This document shows, in pieces, positions 17,394 to 26,037 of a stretch of 44,488 nucleotides of DNA (the stretch's first letter is position 1; the number at the start of each line of letters is the position of its first letter). Made by a program: the position numbers and the translations under genes. The notes beneath the pieces are model-generated. The model saw only the letters and a program-made list of their open reading frames with translations. It made no database searches and was not told where the DNA came from. Source of the stretch: an uncultured Caryophanales bacterium (GTDB taxonomy: Bacteria; Bacillota_I; Bacilli_A; RF39; UBA660); NCBI GenBank assembly GCA_946412015.1, contig CAMKGA010000011.1:1-44488 (forward strand), read 5' to 3'.

Positions 17394-17608
17394 TAATAGT
17401 TTTATAAATTCTTCTATCAGATTGCTTTTACGTTGCAGGTTTAAATCTGTATCTAAAATAATGAAATCTTTACTGTTATAGTGAATTGAATTTTAAAACC
17501 ACATTTTATTAATTCTTTAAACAAACTTTTACTTGTCATTTTTATATTTCTTGTATTAACAACTTTATAATAGTATTTTAATAAATTTAGATTTATATTA
17601 TTTAACAT
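17391..17608 (-). pseudogene. Frameshifted minus-strand gene remnant, unknown
   Basis: Read on the minus strand from an ATG at 17608, the frame gives MLNNINLNLLKYYYKVV, continues to LIKCGFKI and then breaks. Shifting frame at a direct TGAAT-TGAAT repeat (17482-17491 on +) restores HYNSKDFIILDTDLNLQRKS...EEFIKLL and a stop at 17391-17393. Deleting one 5-base copy would give a continuous protein of about 70 residues, so a 5-bp tandem duplication appears to have broken the gene. I do not recognise the product. It fills most of the 330-base gap before recD2; bases 17609-17712 show only the recD2 leader. Confidence 0.55.
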
Positions 17609-17712
17609 TATAATTATCTAAGTAATATTATATCATATTTATTTTTATAAATTTTAAAATAATATTTAAAATAATAACTATTTTTGATATACTTTTAATT
17701 AGTGAGGTAATT

Positions 17713-19905
17713 ATGAATTATATTAAAGGTAATTATAAAAATAGCATATATGAAAATAATAATTTTGTAATAGGATTATTTAAAGTAATAGAGACTAATA
17801 TTGATTCTATGGAAGATTATATTGGTAAGACAATTACATTTAAAGGTAATTTTGATTTGCTTAATCATAATGAACTATACTTTTTTTATGGTAATACTGT
17901 AATTCATCCAAAATATGGTTTTCAATTTGATGTTGAATCATATGAAAGAATAAAGCCTGAAGGAAAAGATGGAATTATTGAATACTTATCAAGTAGCATG
18001 TTTAAAGGAATAGGGAAAAGTTTAGCTAAAAAAATTGTTGATACTTTAGGAGTTGATGCGCTTGATAAAATTGTTGAGGATAAAAAAGTATTATATAAAG
18101 TTCCAAAATTAAACATGAAAAAAGCGGAATTAATATATGATACATTAATTAAATATGAGGAAAGTCAAAAGATAATCGTTAATTTAAATAATCTTGGTTT
18201 TAATATGAATGATTCACTGGAAATATATAATTATTATAAAAAAAATACATTAAAAATATTAGAACATAATCCTTATCAGATTATAGAAGATATAGATACA
18301 ATCAATTTTCCCAAATTAGATGAAATAAGTATAAATTTAGATATTGATCCATTTGATAATAGAAGAATAGAAGCCTGTATTATATATGTTATGAAAGAAT
18401 TAAGTTTTAAAAATGGTGATACATATTCTTATTTTGATGAGATTGTATCTAGTTTAAATAGTTATAATCATACTAATATAGATGTTAACTTAATAAATGA
18501 ATGTATGAATAATTTAGAAAGTGATTTAAAAATTGTTATTGAAGGTGATAAGTATTACTTAATAGATATATATGATGCTGAGGTACATATTGCATCAAAA
18601 ATAAAATATTTAGTTAATAAAGAAACTAATAATTTTGTGAAAATTGATAAATATATTAATGAACTAGAGAAGATAAATGAAATAAAATATAATGATGTAC
18701 AAAAAGAAGCTATAAAGAAATCTATAAATAATAATATAACAATAATTACTGGTGGACCAGGTGTTGGTAAAACTACTATTATAAAAGCAATACTTGATGT
18801 TTATAAAAAAGTATTTAATTTAAAGGTAGATGAATTAGATGAAAGAGTTGCTCTTTTAGCTCCGACTGGTCGTGCATCTAAAAGAATGATGGAATCAACT
18901 AGTTTTAAAGCTCTTACTATTCATAGATTTTTAAAGTGGAACAAAGAGACTAATTCTTTTGGAGTTAATGAGTATAATCCTGATTTTCATAATTTAATAA
19001 TTATAGATGAAGTAAGTATGATAGATAATAATTTAATGGATAATTTATTAAAGGGACTTACTACAAATATTAAATTAGTTTTAGTTGGCGATTATAATCA
19101 ATTACCTAGTGTTGGAGCTGGAAATATATTAAGAGATTTAATAGATAGTAAGATAATAGATACTGTTCACTTAAATTATTTATATAGGCAAAAAAGTGAT
19201 AGCTATATTCCAGTACTTGCACGCGAAATCAAGGATAATAATTTAGGGAATTTTTTAGAAAATAAGGATGATTACAGGTTTATAAAATGTGATAGTAATA
19301 ATATAAAAAAAGCACTAATTGATACGTGTAATATGGCAATTATAAAAGGATTTGATTATAGAAGAGTGCAAGTTATGGCGCCTATGTACGCAGGAGTTAA
19401 TGGAATTGATAACTTGAATAAAGTATTGCAAGAAGTTTTTAATCCAAAAAATAGTAATAAAAAAGAAATAAAATATGGAGATGTTATATATAGAGAAGGG
19501 GATAAAGTATTACAACTTTTAAATATTCCAGATTCAAATGTATATAATGGTGATATAGGAATTATAAAAAATATTTTAGAACCATTTGAAAGTAGTAGTG
19601 GTAAAAAGGAAGTAGTAATAGATTTTGATGGAATAATTGTACATTATGAGACTAAAGATTTAGTAAATATAAAACACGGCTTTATTATGAGTATTCATAA
19701 AAGCCAAGGTAGTGAGTTTGAACTTGTTATTATGACTATTTGTAAAAGTTATAGAAGAATGCTTTATAGAAAGTTAATTTATACTGGAATTACAAGAGCA
19801 AAAAGAAAATTGATAATTATAGGTAGTAGTGAAGCATTTAAATATAGTGTTGAAAATTCACAAGAAATAAAAAGAAAAACCGATTTATTAAATAAACTTG
19901 TATAA
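17713..19905 (+). CDS. recD2: RecD2-type ATP-dependent DNA helicase
   Basis: A 730-residue SF1B helicase of the RecD-like/TraA family, which unwinds DNA 5' to 3' and acts in repair and recombination without RecBC. Residues 80-180 hold helix-hairpin-helix repeats (MFKGIGKSLAKKIVDTLG). The helicase core has Walker A TGGPGVGKTT (about 345-355), LAPTGRASKRM, Walker B IIDEVSMID, GDYNQLPSVGAGN and the C-terminal MSIHKSQGSEFELVI motif. Length and motif order fit RecD2. It is a single gene with its own short leader, followed by a small membrane peptide gene. Confidence 0.95.
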   Translation: MNYIKGNYKNSIYENNNFVIGLFKVIETNIDSMEDYIGKTITFKGNFDLLNHNELYFFYGNTVIHPKYGFQFDVESYERIKPEGKDGIIEYLSSSMFKGIGKSLAKKIVDTLGVDALDKIVEDKKVLYKVPKLNMKKAELIYDTLIKYEESQKIIVNLNNLGFNMNDSLEIYNYYKKNTLKILEHNPYQIIEDIDTINFPKLDEISINLDIDPFDNRRIEACIIYVMKELSFKNGDTYSYFDEIVSSLNSYNHTNIDVNLINECMNNLESDLKIVIEGDKYYLIDIYDAEVHIASKIKYLVNKETNNFVKIDKYINELEKINEIKYNDVQKEAIKKSINNNITIITGGPGVGKTTIIKAILDVYKKVFNLKVDELDERVALLAPTGRASKRMMESTSFKALTIHRFLKWNKETNSFGVNEYNPDFHNLIIIDEVSMIDNNLMDNLLKGLTTNIKLVLVGDYNQLPSVGAGNILRDLIDSKIIDTVHLNYLYRQKSDSYIPVLAREIKDNNLGNFLENKDDYRFIKCDSNNIKKALIDTCNMAIIKGFDYRRVQVMAPMYAGVNGIDNLNKVLQEVFNPKNSNKKEIKYGDVIYREGDKVLQLLNIPDSNVYNGDIGIIKNILEPFESSSGKKEVVIDFDGIIVHYETKDLVNIKHGFIMSIHKSQGSEFELVIMTICKSYRRMLYRKLIYTGITRAKRKLIIIGSSEAFKYSVENSQEIKRKTDLLNKLV

Positions 19906-19973
19906 AATAATAAGTTATTGCCATAATAGTAATGTATATAGAAATATATACTATATTCTAGTGAGGTGATATG

Positions 19974-20117
19974 ATGAAATTGACAAAAGATGCAATGCTT
20001 ATTGCAGCTGGTGCATTAGGAATGCTTGCATATCAAAGATATGGTAACAAAGTAAAAGATAATGCACTGAAAATGATGGATAATACCATGGATAAAATGA
20101 GTAAAAAAATGAATTAA
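19974..20117 (+). CDS. Small membrane peptide, 47 residues
   Basis: A short gene, MKLTKDAMLIAAGALGMLAYQRYG then a basic/Met-rich helix, NALKMMDNTMDKMSKKMN. An ideal GAGGTGAT ribosome site at 19963-19970 supports the ATG at 19974 (an adjacent ATG is at 19971). A 19-bp perfect terminator follows directly. One hydrophobic segment at about 7-22 suggests membrane association with an amphipathic Met/Lys-rich tail. Such peptides (YtxH-like) occur in Firmicutes, but the function is unknown. Confidence 0.8.
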   Translation: MKLTKDAMLIAAGALGMLAYQRYGNKVKDNALKMMDNTMDKMSKKMN

Positions 20118-20122
20118 CTAGA

Positions 20123-20165
20123 ATATAAATAAAAATTAGGACATGCTCCTAATTTTTATTTATAT
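20123..20165 (+). terminator. Strong terminator of the small membrane peptide gene
   Basis: A perfect 19-bp stem, 20123-20141 with 20147-20165, around a CATGC loop, T-rich in its 3' arm. The A-rich 5' arm makes it effective in both directions. Confidence 0.85.
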
Positions 20166-20309
20166 AAAAGTCATTTGATAAAAAAATAGTGATTAAATAA
20201 TATTATAACTAATGATATTTACACGGTATAATGATATAAAATTTTATTTTTTTTCTATTATTATTTAATATTTTTAATAATTATGATAATATATTTTTAT
20301 GGTGATTAA

Positions 20310-20765
20310 ATGAAAAGATTAACTATATATAGTTTAGTATTTTTAATGATTGATTTATTAGTTAAAATTATTGTTATTAATTTTATGAGATTATATGATA
20401 CAATAAGAATTATCCCTAGTTTTTTTAATATTACATATGTTAGAAATACAGGAGCTGCATTTAGTATACTTGAAGATAGTAGAATATTTTTTATTGTAAT
20501 TACTTTTGTTGCTCTTATAGTTATATATTTATTATTGAAAGATAAAGTATTAAATAAATATCAGACTTTTCTATATTCAATGTTAATAGGTGGAATAGCT
20601 GGTAATTTAGTTGATAGAATTATATATGGTTATGTAATTGACTATTTGTCTTTTAATATATTTAGTTATTCTTTTCCTATTTTTAATATAGCTGATAGTT
20701 TTATAGTTGTATCAGTTGTATTACTTATATTAAATGAAATGAGGTTGAGTGTGTGCAAAAAATAG
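20310..20765 (+). CDS. lspA: Lipoprotein signal peptidase (signal peptidase II)
   Basis: A 151-residue inner-membrane aspartyl protease that removes signal peptides from prolipoproteins after lipid modification. The N-terminal hydrophobic segment and the conserved RNTGAAFSIL are present, as are the two catalytic aspartates in GNLVDRI and NIADSFI. Four membrane helices are visible, as expected. It overlaps the start of the RluA-family gene by 13 bases, an lspA-rluD pairing common in Firmicutes. It heads the run lspA-rluD-dnaD-nth-nudix-unknown. Confidence 0.95.
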   Translation: MKRLTIYSLVFLMIDLLVKIIVINFMRLYDTIRIIPSFFNITYVRNTGAAFSILEDSRIFFIVITFVALIVIYLLLKDKVLNKYQTFLYSMLIGGIAGNLVDRIIYGYVIDYLSFNIFSYSFPIFNIADSFIVVSVVLLILNEMRLSVCKK

Positions 20766-21646
20766 TAGTAGATAATGATAGTGATAGATTAGATAGTTAT
20801 CTAGCAGATGTACTTGATATTAGTAGAAGTAAAGTATCTAAAATGATAAAAGATAATTTAGTTTTAGTTAATGGTAAAAAATGCAAAGCTAGTCAAAATA
20901 TTTTTTTAAATGATATAATTGAATATGAAATAGTTTTTGATGAAATGAAAGTTGAGGCTGAAGATATTCCTATTGATATTGTCTATGAAGATGATGATGT
21001 AATTGTTGTAAATAAACCTAATGGCATGGTTGTACATCCAGCAGTTGGTAATAAATGCGGAACTTTAGTTAATGCATTAATGTATCATAGTAAGAATTTA
21101 AGCAGTATTAATGGCGAATTTAGACCTGGTATTGTTCATAGAATTGATGCATATACAACAGGATTACTTATGGTAGCTAAAAATGATTATGCACATGAAT
21201 TCTTATCTAAACAGCTTCAAGAAAAAACTATAACTCGTAAGTATATAGCTTTAGTTTGGGGAGTTATACCAAATGATACAGGTGTTATTGATGCTCCTAT
21301 CATGCGTGATAAATCTGATAGAAAAAAGATGGCTGTAGGTAGTCATAATAGTAAAGATGCTATTACTCATTTTAAAGTTTTGGAAAGATATTCTAAAGCA
21401 ACATTAATAGAGTTAAAGTTAGAAACAGGTAGAACCCATCAAATTAGAGTTCATATGAATTATATAGGTTACCCTGTTGTTAATGACCCAGTGTATGGAA
21501 AAAGAAAATTAATAGATAATACAGGTCAGTGTTTACATGCTAAAACATTAGGATTTATTCATCCAAAGAGTAAAAAATATATGGAATTTGAAAGTCCACT
21601 TCCTGAATGTTTTATAAATATATTAAATAAATTTAAGGAGGAATAA
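20753..21646 (+). CDS. rluD: RluA/RluD-family pseudouridine synthase
   Basis: A 297-residue enzyme that converts specific uridines of 23S rRNA (or tRNA) to pseudouridine. An S4 RNA-binding domain lies at about 8-75 (DRLDSYLADVLDISRSKVSKMI). The catalytic domain has HRIDAYTTGLLMVAK, whose Asp is the conserved nucleophile, and GRTHQIRVHM near the end. The start is GTG at 20753 inside the end of lspA, with GAGGTTGAG upstream. RluD is the likely type, but the exact target uridines cannot be read from sequence. Confidence 0.93.
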   Translation: MQKIVVDNDSDRLDSYLADVLDISRSKVSKMIKDNLVLVNGKKCKASQNIFLNDIIEYEIVFDEMKVEAEDIPIDIVYEDDDVIVVNKPNGMVVHPAVGNKCGTLVNALMYHSKNLSSINGEFRPGIVHRIDAYTTGLLMVAKNDYAHEFLSKQLQEKTITRKYIALVWGVIPNDTGVIDAPIMRDKSDRKKMAVGSHNSKDAITHFKVLERYSKATLIELKLETGRTHQIRVHMNYIGYPVVNDPVYGKRKLIDNTGQCLHAKTLGFIHPKSKKYMEFESPLPECFINILNKFKEE

Positions 21647-22273
21647 ATGGATAAAATATTAAACATGTTAAAAGATAAAGATATATCTATACCCAAAGTT
21701 TTATTAATGAATTATAAGAAGTTAAAACTTAATGAAGCAGAACTTATTATATTATTATTCTTAATTAATAGTAGTGAATATAATCCTAAATTGATTTCTG
21801 ATACAATGGATATAAAAATGCCATTACTTCTTGAGATGATTGCTTTACTTGAAGAAAAAGGGATTCTTAAAATTGAACTTAAAAAAGTGAATGAAATACA
21901 AATGGAAGTATGTAATTTAGATAATTTATATGAAAAATTAGCACTTTTAATTATGGAAAATAAAGAGGATGAGAAAAAAAGTACTATATATGATATATTC
22001 GAAACAGAATTAGGTAGAACATTGTCGCCAATAGAATATGAATTAGTATCAGAATGGTTAAATAATAATAGTGAAGAAATTTTAAAGTTAGCACTTAAGG
22101 AAGCAACATATAATGGAGTTAGCAATTTTAGATATATAGATAGAATAATTCATGAGTGGAATAAAAAAGGTATTAAGACTCGTGAGGATGTTATTAGAAA
22201 TAATGAAGAGTTCAAAAGAAAAAAAATGTCTACAAAACAAGAGTTATTTGATTATGATTGGTTAAATGATTGA
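21647..22273 (+). CDS. dnaD: DnaD-like replication initiation protein
   Basis: A 208-residue protein with an N-terminal winged-helix-like part (about 1-80: EAELIILLFLIN, SDTMDIKMPLLLEMIALLEEKGIL) and a C-terminal DnaD/DnaB2 domain (about 110-190: IYDIFETELGRTLSPIEYELVSEWL, then YIDRIIHEWNKKGI). DnaD helps load the replicative helicase during initiation and restart in low-GC Gram-positives. It is followed by nth with an 8-base overlap, the arrangement also known in Bacillus. A GGAGG site overlaps the stop of rluD. Confidence 0.9.
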   Translation: MDKILNMLKDKDISIPKVLLMNYKKLKLNEAELIILLFLINSSEYNPKLISDTMDIKMPLLLEMIALLEEKGILKIELKKVNEIQMEVCNLDNLYEKLALLIMENKEDEKKSTIYDIFETELGRTLSPIEYELVSEWLNNNSEEILKLALKEATYNGVSNFRYIDRIIHEWNKKGIKTREDVIRNNEEFKRKKMSTKQELFDYDWLND

Positions 22274-22895
22274 TAATATTATTAATTATTTAGATTCATT
22301 GTTTCCAGATCCCAAATGTGAGCTAAATTATACTAAAGATTATGAATTATTAATATCTGTTATGCTTAGTGCTCAAACGACTGATAAAAGAGTAAATGAG
22401 GTAACTAGTGTATTATATAAAAAATATGATACTTTGGAAAAATTAGCTTCTGCAAATATTTTAGATATAATTGATATTATAAGACCTATTGGGACATTTT
22501 ATAAAAAAAGTAGTAATGTTATTGCAATAGCTAAAAGACTTATAAGTGATTGTGATGGTAAGGTTATAAATGATAGAGCTTATTTAGAATCATTACCAGG
22601 TGTTGGAAGGAAAACAGTTAATGTTGTTTTAGCTAATTTATTTGATGAGTCAGTAATTGCAGTAGATACACACGTAGCTAGAGTTTCTAAAAGATTGAAA
22701 CTTGCTTATAATAATGATGATGTTTTAACAATTGAAAAAAAGCTAAATAAAAAATTTCCTAAAGAATCTTTAGCTAGATTACACCACCAGCTAGTTTTGT
22801 TTGGTAGATATTACTGCAAAGCCCAAAATCCAAAGTGTAATAATTGTTTAATTAAGGATTTATGTAGATATTATAAAAATAATCAAAGAAGGTGA
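22266..22895 (+). CDS. nth: Endonuclease III (DNA glycosylase/AP lyase)
   Basis: A 209-residue base-excision repair enzyme that removes oxidised pyrimidines and cuts at abasic sites. The helix-hairpin-helix LPGVGRKTVNVV carries the catalytic Lys116, and VDTHVAR carries Asp134. Four cysteines (184, 191, 194 and 200, pattern C-x6-C-x2-C-x5-C) bind the 4Fe-4S cluster. All key residues are intact and the length is typical. It overlaps dnaD at its start. Confidence 0.96.
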   Translation: MIDNIINYLDSLFPDPKCELNYTKDYELLISVMLSAQTTDKRVNEVTSVLYKKYDTLEKLASANILDIIDIIRPIGTFYKKSSNVIAIAKRLISDCDGKVINDRAYLESLPGVGRKTVNVVLANLFDESVIAVDTHVARVSKRLKLAYNNDDVLTIEKKLNKKFPKESLARLHHQLVLFGRYYCKAQNPKCNNCLIKDLCRYYKNNQRR

Positions 22896-22899
22896 TTAA

Positions 22900-23445
22900 A
22901 TGAAATATTTTATTCATAATGAATTTAATCTGGATAATAAGGATATTGATGAAGAAGTTGTTAGAGTAAAAGCATTACTAATTAATTCTAATGATGAACT
23001 ATTGATGGGATATTCTTATAAAGTATATCAATTTCCAGGTGGGCATGTAGAAAATGGTGAAGATATGCTAATTGCTCTTCAAAGAGAAATAAAAGAAGAA
23101 ACAGGAATATCTTTAAAATTACAAAATATGAGTCCATTTGCATGTAACATAAGATACTTTAAAGATTATAGAAATACTGGTAAAAATAGAAAAAATTACA
23201 TATATTATTATGAAATAAAAACAGATCTTAATCCAATTTTATCTGAGACTAACTATACTAAAGAAGAAGTGGCTGGTGAGTTTGAATTAAGATATATCAA
23301 AGTTGATGATATAGAAGATGTTATAAATGATAATATTAAAGTTTATGAAAACCCAATGGGAATCGCAACTGAAATGTTAGAATTACTTAAATTTTATAAA
23401 CAATATAGAGGAGAAAACTATGAAAAGACAAAAAGAAATAATTGA
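22900..23445 (+). CDS. NUDIX hydrolase
   Basis: A 181-residue protein with a complete Nudix box, GHVENGEDMLIALQREIKEE followed by TGI, at about residues 49-71. These enzymes hydrolyse nucleoside diphosphates linked to another group. Just before the box is FPGGHVE, typical of the fold. The C-terminus (MEFLKFYKQYRGENYEK-like) overlaps the next gene by 26 bases. The substrate is not predictable. It sits at the end of a repair/replication gene run, so a nucleotide-sanitising role is possible but unproven. Confidence 0.9.
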   Translation: MKYFIHNEFNLDNKDIDEEVVRVKALLINSNDELLMGYSYKVYQFPGGHVENGEDMLIALQREIKEETGISLKLQNMSPFACNIRYFKDYRNTGKNRKNYIYYYEIKTDLNPILSETNYTKEEVAGEFELRYIKVDDIEDVINDNIKVYENPMGIATEMLELLKFYKQYRGENYEKTKRNN

Positions 23446-24148
23446 AAGTTGTAATTATAAGGTGATAGATAATAATATAATAAAAGACAATAAGTTATTA
23501 TATAAAGATATTAGAAATAATGAAATAAAGTATTATGATGTTTCATCTAATCAGTTAAGAAAAGAGTTAATTAGATATAATAATGACTCAAGTTTAAAAG
23601 TAAGATTTAATGATAATATAGAACTAATTTATCTTGAAAATAAAGATATATTTGATGATAATTATTGCAATTCTTACAAAATTAGTTATAAAAAGGGTAA
23701 TAATTATCAAGAAATATTAATTAATATTTATAGATTTACTAAAAAACTAATGGTAGGAAAAATAGATTTAAATAGTAAGCAATGTAAAATAGGTAGAGAT
23801 TTAGAGACTTATTCTAAAGTAACTATTGAAAGTTTTTTAGACAGATCAGTTGTAAAAGGAAAATATGGAAATACTATTTATAAAGGGTCATATTATAATA
23901 CTGATATGATGGCTGAAGTTATTAGAGATTATTTAAATTCAATTGATATTTGTAGTAATGATATAAAAAGTTTATTTAGTAATATAACTAAATTTATAAT
24001 TGAAGATATAGATTTAATATTTAATAATATGGATAAAGAAGCTAATAATCAGATAAAATCATATGAACATGAGCTAGATGGGTTAGAAAAATATTATGCT
24101 AGTAGGAAAAATATTATAAAACAAAAAATTAAAAGTATTAAAAACTAA
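23420..24148 (+). CDS. Hypothetical protein, unknown function
   Basis: A 242-residue soluble protein I do not recognise, rich in Asn, Lys, Ile and Tyr, with no signal peptide. The last 45 residues (MDKEANNQIKSYEHELDGLEKYY, then KNIIKQKIKSIKN) look like a helix or coiled coil. An AGAGGAG ribosome site sits inside the end of the NUDIX gene and its start overlaps by 26 bases, so it is translated as the last gene of the lspA run. The following gpsB promoter begins 24 bases after its stop. Confidence 0.7.
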   Translation: MKRQKEIIESCNYKVIDNNIIKDNKLLYKDIRNNEIKYYDVSSNQLRKELIRYNNDSSLKVRFNDNIELIYLENKDIFDDNYCNSYKISYKKGNNYQEILINIYRFTKKLMVGKIDLNSKQCKIGRDLETYSKVTIESFLDRSVVKGKYGNTIYKGSYYNTDMMAEVIRDYLNSIDICSNDIKSLFSNITKFIIEDIDLIFNNMDKEANNQIKSYEHELDGLEKYYASRKNIIKQKIKSIKN

Positions 24149-24172
24149 TTAAAATAGTATAATATAGTCTTA

Positions 24173-24201
24173 TTGACAAACAGATAAATTTTTTATATAA
24201 T
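24173..24201 (+). promoter_or_regulatory. Promoter of gpsB (and possibly rnpB)
   Basis: TTGACA at 24173-24178, 17-base spacer, TATAAT at 24196-24201, a perfect consensus. Confidence 0.9.
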
Positions 24202-24228
24202 GAAGACGTAAAAGGGAATGTGGTGAAT

Positions 24229-24552
24229 ATGGCTGAAGACAAAATAGTTTTATCAAGTCGTGATATTTTAGAAAAAGAATTTAAAATTGATACTCGTGGT
24301 TATTGTATGCAAGAAGTTGATAGATTTCTTGACGTAATAATCAAGGATTATGAAGAGATGAATAGTATGATTCGTACTCTTGCAGAAGATAAGAAGGAAC
24401 TTGTTGAGGATAATATTAGGCTTAAACAAGAAGTTAGAAATCTACGTACAAAATTAGATGTTATAACAGACAATAATGGTGAAGGTAGTTCAACAGCAGA
24501 TGTACTTAGAAGATTATCCAATTTAGAGAAATATATTTATAGTAAAGATTAA
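24229..24552 (+). CDS. gpsB: GpsB/DivIVA-family cell-division protein
   Basis: A 107-residue protein with the GpsB layout. The N-terminal DivIVA-like membrane-binding part (SSRDILEKEFKIDTRGYCMQEVDRFLDVIIKDYE) is followed by a coiled coil (to about 75), a short linker and a C-terminal helix (TADVLRRLSNLEKYIY) that forms the trimerisation end. GpsB links cell-wall synthases to the division site in Firmicutes. ATG 24229 is chosen over an in-frame GTG at 24220, which is part of the GTGGTGA ribosome site. The stop codon overlaps the 5' end of RNase P RNA. Confidence 0.92.
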   Translation: MAEDKIVLSSRDILEKEFKIDTRGYCMQEVDRFLDVIIKDYEEMNSMIRTLAEDKKELVEDNIRLKQEVRNLRTKLDVITDNNGEGSSTADVLRRLSNLEKYIYSKD

Positions 24553-24888
24553 TACTTTGACAAACGCTGCATACTAGTTATGTAGAGGAAAGTCCATGCT
24601 CGCACAATCTGAGATGATTGTAGTGTTTGTGCTTAGGGAAAAAATAACCTAAGGTAGCTTTGCTAACGGCTCCAGATGGCCTAAGTCTTTGGATATGGCC
24701 TATGGTATAAAAGTGCCAAAGAGACGAGCCTTTTAGAAATAAAAGGAGTGGAACGTGGTAAACCCCACAAGCGAGAAACCCAAATTTTGGTAGGGGAACT
24801 TTGATAGGAAAATGAACCGATTCAGGGATCGAAAGATAGATAAATGTTTGTCACCCAAGTGGTACAGAACATGGCTTATAAAGTATTT
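24551..24888 (+). ncRNA. rnpB: RNase P RNA (B-type)
   Basis: The 5' strand AATACTTT (24551-24558) pairs with AAAGTATT at the 3' end (24879-24886) to form helix P1. Conserved P4/J3-4 blocks are present: GAGGAAAGTCCATGCTCGC near 24584, AGTGGAACGTGG, AAACCC-AAATTTTGGTAGGGGAAC, and the terminal ACAGAACATGGCTTATA. The A-rich B-type layout matches Bacillus-like RNase P. It is the catalytic RNA that matures tRNA 5' ends. A T run at 24885-24893 after P1 can serve as terminator. The gene begins at the stop codon of gpsB, so it may be cut from the gpsB transcript or start from a weak promoter inside gpsB. Confidence 0.95.
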
Positions 24889-24917
24889 TTTTTATTATCA
24901 AATAGAATTGAGGTAAT

Positions 24918-25415
24918 ATGAAAGAAATAGGAGAAAAGCTTCGAGAAACTAGAGAGTCCATGGGAATAAGTGTGGAAGAAGCAGCAGAAGATTTAAAAAT
25001 ACGACCTGCACAACTGGAAAATATAGAAGATGGTAATAAAGATGCATTTAAAGATGTGTTTTATCTTAAGTTTTTTATTAGAGATTATGCTAAATATTTA
25101 GGGCTTGATTATGAAGAATTAACTGAAGAATTTAATGAATATTTATTTGATTATACATCTAGGTTATCATTAGATGATATAAAAAAAGCAAGTCAAAATA
25201 CAAAAAAGACTGTAAAAAAAATTGCTAGTCCATATACGCTTGAGCATAAACAACAAAGATCGATTCCACCAGCACTAATTTATGCATTAATAGTGCTTTT
25301 AGTGGCTATTATAATATATTGCATTGTATTAATTGCAACAGATAAGAAAAGTAATGATAAAGAAGATATCATAAAAAATGATTTAAGTACGGAGGAATTA
25401 TATGAATTTGCCTAA
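24918..25415 (+). CDS. RodZ-like helix-turn-helix membrane protein
   Basis: A 165-residue protein with an Xre-like helix-turn-helix at about 1-70 (GEKLRETRESMGISVEEAAEDLKI, LKFFIRDYAKYLGLD). It then has a basic stretch and one membrane helix at about 118-140 (PPALIYALIVLLVAIIIYCIVLI), ending in a short acidic tail. This is the RodZ layout, where the cytoplasmic HTH contacts MreB to hold cell shape. It lacks the long periplasmic domain of full RodZ, matching short Firmicutes forms. It overlaps pgsA by 14 bases, the same neighbour as in Bacillus. Confidence 0.85.
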   Translation: MKEIGEKLRETRESMGISVEEAAEDLKIRPAQLENIEDGNKDAFKDVFYLKFFIRDYAKYLGLDYEELTEEFNEYLFDYTSRLSLDDIKKASQNTKKTVKKIASPYTLEHKQQRSIPPALIYALIVLLVAIIIYCIVLIATDKKSNDKEDIIKNDLSTEELYEFA

Positions 25416-25995
25416 TAAATTAACTATATCAAGAATAATAATGTCAATAATAATAATAATTTTATTGCTATTTCCATTTCAAATGGCAGGATTTGATTTT
25501 CCAAAATTATTTATTAATGAAAAACTAGTAGTTGATTCTAAGTATTTAATTGCAGGTTTTTTATTTATAATAGCAAGTCTAACTGATTTTTTAGATGGTT
25601 ATATTGCTAGAAAGAATAATTTAGTAACTGATTTTGGTAAATTACTTGATGCTATTGCTGATAAAGTATTAGTTAACTCTGTATTAATTATTCTTGCTTC
25701 ACAAGGATTTATTCATCCTATAATTCCTGTTGTAATTATAGTTAGAGATAGTATAGTTAATTCTATTAAAATGATAGCTGCAAGTAAAGGTAAAGTAGTA
25801 GCTGCAATTAAATCAGGAAAAATTAAAACAGCATGTTTAATGGTAGGTATTTCATTAATACTATTTTATAACTTACCATTTGAACTATTTAATTTACGTG
25901 TTGCAGATTTCTTGCTTTTTGTAGCTGCAGTAATGTCTATTATATCTGGAATACAATATTATAATAAAAACAAACATTTAATATTTGAGGATTAG
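25402..25995 (+). CDS. pgsA: CDP-diacylglycerol-glycerol-3-phosphate 3-phosphatidyltransferase
   Basis: A 197-residue membrane enzyme making phosphatidylglycerol phosphate, the first step to phosphatidylglycerol. The CDP-alcohol phosphotransferase signature is clear, DFLDGYIARKNNLVTDFGKL followed by LDAIADK, with the aspartates that bind metal and substrate. About five hydrophobic helices are visible. It starts inside the end of the RodZ-like gene behind a CGGAGGAA site. A terminator overlaps its stop. Confidence 0.95.
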   Translation: MNLPNKLTISRIIMSIIIIILLLFPFQMAGFDFPKLFINEKLVVDSKYLIAGFLFIIASLTDFLDGYIARKNNLVTDFGKLLDAIADKVLVNSVLIILASQGFIHPIIPVVIIVRDSIVNSIKMIAASKGKVVAAIKSGKIKTACLMVGISLILFYNLPFELFNLRVADFLLFVAAVMSIISGIQYYNKNKHLIFED

Positions 25996-26014
25996 TTCTT
26001 CAAATATTTTTTTT
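25981..26014 (+). terminator. Terminator of pgsA
   Basis: ATATTTGAGGA (25981-25991) pairs with TCTTCAAATAT (25997-26007, one G-U pair) around TTAGT, then a T run. It spans the pgsA stop. Confidence 0.85.
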
Positions 26015-26037
26015 GCATACAATTTAGTGGTGATAAA

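Noticed and set aside
24557-24585. TTGACA followed by TATGTA as the rnpB promoter
   Set aside because: The sequence lies inside RNase P RNA: its P1 arm and the conserved GAGGAAAGTCC block.
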